From Epiperipatus broadwayi (taxonomy: Eukaryota > Onychophora > Udeonychophora > Euonychophora > Peripatidae), in contig JAQFVV010000184.1 in the NCBI GenBank assembly GCA_028023455.1, positions 2,046,001-2,110,000 of the forward strand: a stretch of DNA of 64,000 bases, given 5' to 3'. Positions 56,911 through 64,000 of the stretch are shown in pieces. Position numbers and translations under genes: made by a program. Each line of letters begins with the position of its first letter. Position 1 is the first letter of the stretch. The notes beneath the pieces are model-generated. The model was not told where the DNA came from. It worked only from the letters and a program-made list of their open reading frames with translations, and made no database searches.

Positions 56911-57668
56911 ATTTTTTTTATCATCTCCACTTATACACTTTAATGCAATTTTTTTTTTATAATTCCTTATTTATTTTGCTTACAGTTGCAATCTTCATCA
57001 GAGCTACAACATTTAAGCATATAACCATAATTTTATACACATAATATACATTTTTATATTACCATTCATAATCATATTTAACTTAATTCTATAGCTTTGC
57101 TTCTCATTGCTATTTAACTTAATTCTATAGCTTTGCTTCTCTTATTTCTTACTTATATTTTCTTATTTTTTTATACTTTCATTTTCTTATTTTATTTTAT
57201 CTTATCTATCATTCTACATTTATTCTTTAATATATCACTATAACCTTTCCATTTTATTTTTTATATACACTTATTATCTAATATCTTTTATTATCTTCTA
57301 TTACTTTATATATTTATTCCTTTATTAATAATTCCTATTTTATTCTTATCTCTATTTTTATTTTCCTATTCTCATTTTTTATTTTTACATTTTACTTACC
57401 TCTCTATAAGTTTCACTTCTCTCTCTACACCTGTAACTGAGTATTTTTTTTAAAAATTTTAAAAAGTTGAAATATGATTATGAATGGTAAGATAAAAATG
57501 TATATTAATATGTATATAAAATAATGGTTATATGATTATATGTTTAAATGTTCCAGTTCTGATGAAGACTGCAGGACAATTGAAACATTAAACAAAAATA
57601 AAGAAGAAAAAAATATAAAAAAAGATTGCATTAAAGTATATAAGGAGATGATAAAAAAAATTTTTAAA
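56911..57668. mobile_element. Second palindromic Penelope-end element
   Basis: The left arm (56911-57070: TTTTTTTTATCATCTCC, ACTTTAATGCAAT, AATCTTCATCAGAGC) is inverted on the right (57480-57668: ATTGCATTAAAG, GGAGATGATAAAA). The right arm has CTGATGA (57559-57565) and GAAAC (57582-57586) with a stem GACTG...CAATT between. The left arm's core has lost the GAAAC part. A 36-bp tandem duplication (AACTTAATTCTATAGCTTTG) lies at 57080-57142. The centre is pyrimidine-rich with no ORF. Confidence 0.7.
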
Positions 57669-57938
57669 ATTGATGAATATATGAAGAGAAATGCAAAAAA
57701 AGTACAGAAGATATTATAGGATATCAGAAAGACTTTTATAAAATACTAATCTCTTGATCATAAATATTGATATTACTTTATAAGCAAGTTTAGATTCCAA
57801 AAAAACTTCAAATGACCTTAAAATAAATATTTTAAAAATTTAAAAAATAAAATAGCCATTTATGAAAATTTAGTCCAAACATTAATTCTAAGGATAATAA
57901 ATAATGTAGATTATGCATGATGGAGAGTCAACATCATT

Positions 57939-58087
57939 AATGTAACCGGTATGCAGTTGGTAGAGCATTCTACTTGAGATCAGGAGATACCAAGATCGAT
58001 TCTGGAGCTCGCAGTTCTGACGCTCGAACTTCTTATGAATTCCCAAACAAAGCCATATGTCCCTGCCCCCTTTTTTTATATGTAACC
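57939..58087 (+). mobile_element. tRNA-derived SINE with 8-bp target duplication
   Basis: A box TGCAGTTGGTAGAGCA (57953-57967) and B-box-like GATCGATTC (57994-58002) give a Pol III promoter. The body ends CCATATGTCCCTGCCCCC and T(7). ATGTAACC at 57940-57947 and 58080-58087 flanks the insert. Confidence 0.65.
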
Positions 58088-58689
58088 ATAGAGTTGTGTT
58101 AATGTGTTAAGTAAAAAATATATCTTATGTGTGTATCTTAATATGAGTGACATTTTATAATTATATTTTCCATAAGTAAACCCACACTCAGAATTGAATT
58201 GCAAGAGTTATGCATACTAAAGAGCTAAGTAATAATGAAGATTCTGCTGTGTGTATGATCTTTTTGTGAAGATATTAGTAATATTGTCATGGATAGTTAA
58301 CTAAGTCCTACAGTTTGAATCTATGCCAGATTATAGTTTATTATTATGCAGGAAGAAAATATATATATATATATACTTTAGTGATTGGGGTAATATTGTT
58401 TTCTTTAATTCAAATGTATTTTTTTTAATATGATTTTCAGAAGTAATTTTTCAGATGCCATGGTAATATTCAGTAAGATGTAAGATGGTGAATTACTTAA
58501 TATTACCACAATGTGCTTATTTTAAGAATGTGATTTATTTTATCGTAAGCTTTAGGGAAAATTATTTTACTACCTCTGTATTACTGTATTCTTAAAGATA
58601 TTTTTGTATTTACTTATATGCTTCATCATTTAATAGTTATGTATGCATCAAACAACAATATTATCATTTATTGAAATTGGAATGGAACT
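58088..58689. other. Intron sequence, nothing recognised
   Basis: AT-rich with a (TA)n run at 58360-58374. No gene. Confidence 0.3.
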
Positions 58690-59160
58690 AAAAATATTCT
58701 TATATTAAAGTGCAATATCGTCATCATTTTAAACTGTTATCAATCCACTGCAAGATGAAGTTTTTTCAAATTTAATCCAGTTACTCTGATTCCTAGCTTC
58801 TTTTTTCCACAACACATCAATAAATCCAACCATCCCACAAATAGTCACTTTCTAGTTCTTTTACAATCTTTTGGGATCCAATTTAAAACTTCAACTGTTC
58901 ATCTGCAATATATCCCACCCAGATTTCTTTCAGTCTCCTAATTCTTTCGATGATGTCAATGATGCCTGTTTGTTCTCTCACTCATGCATCCCATTTGTGA
59001 TCTACTTTGTTCAGTAGTCTGAAATTTTTGTATTGCTCTTCTGTTAATGTTCAAGTTACCAGTATGGTTGGTTGTTAGTTTTTTTATCTCATTGTGGACT
59101 TTCTTCTCAGTTGTCTGATAGTTTTTAAGTGAAATACCAATTGAATTTCTTGATGGCAAG
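58690..59160 (-). pseudogene. RTE-type LINE 3' end, inverted
   Basis: Reading the minus strand from 59160: INRRAIQKFQTTEQSRSQMG, then (frame change) DIIERIRRLKEIWVGYIA and KARNQSNWI-like pieces, ending in TTTAAAATGATGACGAT near 58720. The DIIERIRRLK...W.GYIAR pattern is the same as in the RTE copy ending at 20235, and the 3' tail is similar. The 67-residue open frame at 59159-58956 is a piece of the decayed ORF. Non-functional. Confidence 0.65.
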
Positions 59161-61956
59161 ATGAATGCATGTGAATGATTTCTTCTCTCTTTTTTTTTAA
59201 ATAGATATTTACAATCATGACAACAAAACTAAAAGCAGATTAGCAGTAACTAAGTTATCTAAAAAAATGAAAATTGAAATTTATCAAGTATAGCCTGCAA
59301 TGCTTCTAGAAATAATGAACCTTTAGAAGTGCAATATTATATGATATTACAACTAGTCTAGATGCACATGGAAATCGTTAATTAAAAGTTGCAATTAAGA
59401 GTTGAGATATATGTGGAAAATGCATTTAAATGAATAATTGATCAATTATATATTGATATCTATGGAATTATTTATATTTTTGTTATTGTTATAAGTAGAT
59501 ATCATAGATAGAAGACCTAGAAAGAGTCTTGTGTTTTAATGATTTGTAGATGGTTTTATAGGAAAGACACCTGCGACTAATTGATGGAAAATGAAAAAGC
59601 AAAGAAGAATGTTTCTAATATTAAAATACATTAAAAGAAAGTAAGAATGTTTTTAATGTTACCATGAAAAATTAAAATATCATGTTAATGTAAAATGAGT
59701 ACTGTATAACTAATCAGAATATATTATAGACTAAGAATAATTAAAATTAAATGTTATCTTTTAAGTTGTGTGTGAACTTAATAGCAATCAAATGGGGAAA
59801 AAAGAAACTAATCCATGTCATCATACTAATATAAACATTCTTATATAATTCAACCACAAAACATTTTACAATTCCAGCACAATTTCCCCATTATCTGATA
59901 TAGCAATGAACAAATGAAAAAAAATTTTTTTTTGTTTGTTCATAGATAAAACGGTATCAAATAGTATAAAAATTGTGCTAATAAAAATTAGTTTTTTTTC
60001 TTTAAATCCATGACATAATTTATTATAAATATGTCAGATATCTTTAGATAAGTAGAAATATAGATATGAAATATTTATATCAGTAAAAAATTGTTTCTAA
60101 TAACCAAAATGTTTAGGAAATATTTGATAGATGAAAATATAAAATATATCAAAGTAAAATAATACTGAAATTTTAATGAATAATTTAATATTAAATTATA
60201 AAATTAATACTTTTTAAAAATTATAGGTAGTAATTTTATAAAATTATACTATATTGTTATTTTCTTTCATATGAAAGATTGATAGCTCTAATCTCTCACT
60301 TCCTTAAAAAAAATTAATATAGGCCTGGATCTTATAAATAATCCATATAAAAATGGGGAATGAAATGTATAAAATTAAAAGAAGAGATTTTTTTTTTTTC
60401 AGCGAAAAGCATATATATTGAAAAACCAGTATGTGATATATATATATACATGATGTCTATGGTTATCACAAAAATATATATATAAATATATTTCTTTTTG
60501 TATTAAAATAGCAATACTTCTTTGAGTGGCCGCTATTGTTAATAATAATGACTATGAAAATAACAGAAGAAATCTATTTTACAGTGGACTATACAAAGAC
60601 AGTTTTGCCTTTTACATACAGTAGTTCCTTTCAAACTAGGAAATCACTATCCAGTTTCAAAAACACACAATTTAAAAAAAGTTTAAACAAAAAATTAAAA
60701 ATTCATAAATCTGTACTCATTAATTACATAAGTGTGCCCACCTTAAAGAGTTGAAATATATCATCTCTCCATCAATCATTTCCTCTTCTTGCAAACTCAG
60801 TCATGATTATTTCTCTTTTTCCCTCTCGATTTATTACTGTATCGCCTTTTTTTGTTGTTATTTTTGTTAATTATTTTCACTGGTATTTAAATGTGTACAT
60901 TATTAAAATTAACTTGTGTTATAGCAGTGTGTATATTCAAGTTAAACATAAACATAAGGTTTCGCATTATCTATGGTTTCAGGTATCTATGGCAAATCTT
61001 GGAACTAAATAGGAGCAGATAAAGGAGAATTACTACATATAAAGGCAACCAGATAAAATAAAATTGTAAACATTTAAAAAAAAAATATTTTTTTTTAGAA
61101 CAGTAGTACATTCAGCATATTGAAACTGTATATTTCTGAATCAAAGCAAAAAAAAAAAAGGTGAGGTTGTTTCAAATTTTGAAATGAATTTAGTTATGAG
61201 AAAATATAATGAAATGATTTAATAATAAAAAAATTGTCATTTTAATTTAATAAATTATGCAATTTTACACATTATTTTAGTACATTAGTTTTAAAATTTA
61301 CATCCAACAATTATTACTAAACAAATAATGGCACTGTAATAATGAAATAAAATGAAACGATACCAAATCTTTCAAACATTGTTTGTGACTTTCTATATTT
61401 TATCAGTTGCCTTATGATGAAAATTCAAATTATAACATAGTTTTAATAAAATAGGCATTACTGAAATAAGACTGCTAAAGTAAAGGTTCAAGCTTAAACA
61501 TTGAATGGGTTATACTGGGGGTATTTAAATAAGAAATGAAGTTTCTCTACAGATGTGAGATTGGTTTGTCTGTAAAAGCATTTATGTGTCTTGTAGAGAT
61601 GGTTCAATTTCTTTCATTATATGGCAAATGTCAAAATATTAAAAAGATAGACAACCTAACAATTATTGTAACGAATTTTCTCAAACAACTTTTATAAAGT
61701 TTTTGTTAAAGTGGCATGCAAAAAAACCTTAATATTCTTTGACAAATTCTAATATTAACGTTCCTTACTGCTAAAAACATAATTGAAAAGTATAAAGAAA
61801 TATATTATTTGTTTAGATTTAATAATAATAAAAAGGAAATTAAATAATTAATAGTTACTAATATTGAAAAATATAGTTTTGTTTTTTTTTAAAAATTAAT
61901 TTAACTTTCCAAAAAAGGTGTAGTTAATATTATTTTATAAGTGAAAAAAAAATTAC
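59161..61956. other. Intron sequence between LINE fragment and D-box exon
   Basis: No gene recognised. The frames at 60536-60754 and 60803-61012 have no known domain and no coding-like composition. Numerous A/T runs. Confidence 0.3.
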
Positions 61957-62070
61957 ATTAGTGATATTTTCTAATGCTGATCGTTTTTTGCGAACACCAT
62001 CAGGTGATCCTTCAGCAGGACGTTTGATAGGCGGAAGTGGGATTTTAGAAAGTTCTTCATCTTTTTCAGG
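61957..62070 (-). CDS. CCNB3: Cyclin B3 exon with destruction box and basic nuclear-signal-like patch
   Basis: This exon encodes 38 residues in phase 0. The acceptor is tttttag|CC at 62072-62071 and the donor AAT|gtaatt at 61956-61955. The C-terminal part reads RKKRSALENITN and contains a canonical destruction box RxxLxxITN, the degron for APC/C ubiquitination at the end of mitosis. KRP nine residues before RKKR resembles a bipartite nuclear signal, and SPDG is a minimal proline-directed kinase site. The D-box asparagine is the last codon of the exon. The next exon continues with AF, as in cyclin B3 proteins, where the box is followed by an alanine. The upstream exon with the start codon is not in the window. 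Part of a gene, not a complete ORF. Confidence 0.9.
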
Positions 62071-63714
62071 CTAAAAATAAAAAATAAAGAAAAAAAACAT
62101 CAAATGCAATCTAGTATAGAAAAAGCATATTGAATTATAAATCAATAATACTTAATGATTATCTATTTCTATTAATTCTTAATATAATAAATCTTCAAAC
62201 AGTAAATGATATAGACATATCAAATTTAAAATTAATTTATCTGAACACAAATTTTGCAAGAATTAACGTATACTGGATAACATGTTGCAAAGTTTTACTA
62301 ATTCCAAATTTTGTGCTAGCATAATCCCAAATCTTGATTTGACGCATTATTTCTGAACACTTCATGCATTCCACAAACTTATATTGAAAATGCAAGACTA
62401 TTATAAATTATGCAAGAATAAAAAACAGAAAGAAGCATACACACACGATACTTGGCAGAAAAATAATTCAATGGAAAAACATAAGGTTAATGCTTCAGGG
62501 ATTGAATCAAAACTGTTGTACATGTAATATTAATATTTATTTATGTCAAAATTTATAGAAAATTAGTTTTATTTTATGTTTGATGAAAAACCAATACTCT
62601 CTTACAGCGCATATATTGCTAGTTGATTTTTCATTAAATGTTGTCATATATAAAACCTTAAATTTTTATAGGAGACATAAATAAATAGGATTAATAGATT
62701 ACATACTTATGTGGCATTTAATTAATATTTATATATTGTAAAATAAACTTATCCAATTATGGCATAGTTATATATTACAAGTAGCATTGGTCAAAGATAA
62801 ATATTTTTAGACATGATAAAATGAAAATGAGTCTCTTGATTGATGACATTTACGTAGTTAAAACTGAGTATATAATTTAAACAAAATAAAGTAATAATCA
62901 TAATTTTATTCGTAAAATGATTTTGTGGAACAAAATATTTGTAAAACTTCATATATATTATAAGTAATGCACATAGAAAGAAACCAAAAGTATTCCCCAT
63001 TTCTTAAATATTAGCAGATGAGTTTAGAAACATTTTACAGTTTCTCATATACCAAATGAAGAATATTAAATATAAATGTTGCATAATATTCAAATTAAAT
63101 AATTTAGTCACGAGTTTTCAAAAGACTGAAATAAATTTTGTACTTGCTAAGCCGCATTGCACTATATTTTGTTCCAACCCCCCCCCCCCAACATGAACAT
63201 ATATAGTGCATAATAGCTTTGTTGGTAAATATTCATTAGAATAGAATGTATTGTTTATTGAACTACAAGTATACAGTACTTTTCAAGAAGCATATATATA
63301 TAATAGCTTTTTTATATGTATACACAAACAAAATTTTTAAAAAAATTAATAAAAAATTGCGGGGGACATTTACAAATATTTTACGGAATGTGGGTTTATC
63401 TATGCATTCACTGAAGGAAGAAAAATCAGAAGAAAAAAAACTTATGTATTTTTATTTTCAAAATAAATAGCAAAAAATGTCTGACATTTTCTCTATCAAA
63501 TAGGCTCTGGGTGATTTTCTTTTTTCAATAAGTCTCTTTAACAAAATATTACTACCTTTTTTATTTCTTCTTTTTTAAGTCAGTATTGTTTAAGTATGTT
63601 CTAAACTTTTAGAATTACAGTACTAGAAAATAATTTATTATGCAAAATAATGCAGATAAAATTCAGGAAGGATAATAAAGTAGGAATAAAATGTATGTGC
63701 TTTCAACATAAATT
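62071..63714. other. Intron upstream of the D-box exon, left part
   Basis: Contains the branch/acceptor region on the minus strand near 62071-62095 and a C(11) run at 63179. No further cyclin exon found. Nothing else recognised. Confidence 0.35.
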
Positions 63715-63900
63715 GAAGAAATTTTATTAATATATGTAATCATGTATAATGCTCAGAAAAAAAAAACTGCTTGAATATTATAAAATTTGTGAATTTTAAT
63801 GTTTTTTTACATTTCTCTTTGAATAGTATATAATTGAAGTCATGTAATCACAGTCACACTATATTTTGTAAATCTATTTAATAAGTTAAAACTAAATCCT
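63715..63900 (-). repeat. PLE element D 3' untranslated fragment
   Basis: Parallels 8345-8640: AAGAAATTTTATTAATATAT, GTAATCATGTATAATGCTC, AATATTATAAAATTTGTGAA, TTTTTTTACATTTCTCTTTG. A short inserted end fragment in the same orientation as element D. Confidence 0.55.
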
Positions 63901-64000
63901 AATTCTAGAGCAACAATTAATTAAAGGTAATTATAAGATTTAATTAAAGTTAAATTCTATTGAAAAACAATTAATGGTAATTATTAAAAAAAAAAAAAGC

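Larger units (their letters stand above)
6128..62070 (-). other. CCNB3: Cyclin B3 gene span (partial; five internal coding exons)
   Basis: The gene is spread over about 56 kb of the minus strand. The exons, in order, are 62070-61957 (114 bp), 43128-42977 (152 bp), 22117-21925 (193 bp), 10593-10363 (231 bp) and 6283-6128 (156 bp). All junctions are GT-AG. The phases fit: 0, 0, 2 (two bases carried over), 0, 0. No exon has an internal stop. The product should be the regulatory subunit of a mitotic/meiotic cyclin-dependent kinase, degraded through the APC/C. B3 identity rests on the stretches VQESFELNHETLYLAVK and IEDFLYICDDAY, which fit B3 cyclins better than B1/B2. The first exon(s) lie above 62070 and the last below 6128. 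The introns are about 18,828, 20,859, 11,331 and 4,079 bp and full of transposable elements. Confidence 0.93.

Overview
This is strongly AT-rich eukaryotic DNA, probably from an invertebrate animal. Evidence: one gene with very long GT-AG introns, and Penelope-like, RTE-type, LINE, LTR, mariner and piggyBac remnants, foldback elements and tRNA-derived SINEs. I cannot fix the phylum from the window alone. No operons, bacterial genes or CRISPR arrays are seen.

The only host gene recognised is on the minus strand: a G2/mitotic cyclin of the B3 class. Five phase-compatible coding exons were found, in transcript order 62070-61957, 43128-42977, 22117-21925, 10593-10363 and 6283-6128. Joined, they give about 282 residues: a destruction box with a possible nuclear signal, an acidic linker, the first cyclin fold and the start of the second. 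The N-terminus (above 62070) and the rest of the second fold (below 6128) are not in the window. The four internal introns are about 18.8, 20.9, 11.3 and 4.1 kb, so nearly everything listed between 6.1 and 62 kb is intronic.

The rest is a mosaic of repeats. 1-6 kb: a Penelope-like element (PLE), a LINE that seems nested in it, and a decayed mariner. 6.8-7.7 kb: a nearly identical 457-bp tandem duplication. 8.3-9.6 kb: a second PLE family. 11-13.8 kb: promoter-like sequence and an LTR. 17.8-18.7 and 23.8-24.4 kb: foldback elements. 19.4-21.3 kb: an RTE LINE and a PLE, with a 298-bp insertion bounded by a 22-bp target duplication. 24.8-26.6 kb: PLE, LINE, PLE end. 27.4-28.6 kb: a pogo-like palindromic MITE. 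31.9-40.45 kb: a block bounded by inverted arrays of a short iterated motif, holding a gag-like pseudogene and an LTR. 41-42 kb: RTE and Gypsy fragments. 46-51.8 kb: an inverted LINE with a tRNA-Gly SINE inside, an LTR with primer-binding site, and a piggyBac remnant. 52.6-57.7 kb: two palindromic PLE-end elements, another LINE end and a 35-bp-arm hairpin. 58-59.2 kb: a SINE and an inverted RTE tail.

All transposon reading frames found here are broken or truncated. Only the cyclin exons look under protein-level constraint. The most interesting non-gene signals are the inverted motif arrays at 32.0 and 40.4 kb, the hammerhead-ribozyme-like cores in the PLE ends, the foldback family with a 22-bp target duplication, and the 55.99-56.07 kb hairpin. 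All homology statements come from reading the sequence by eye; no alignment or search was run.
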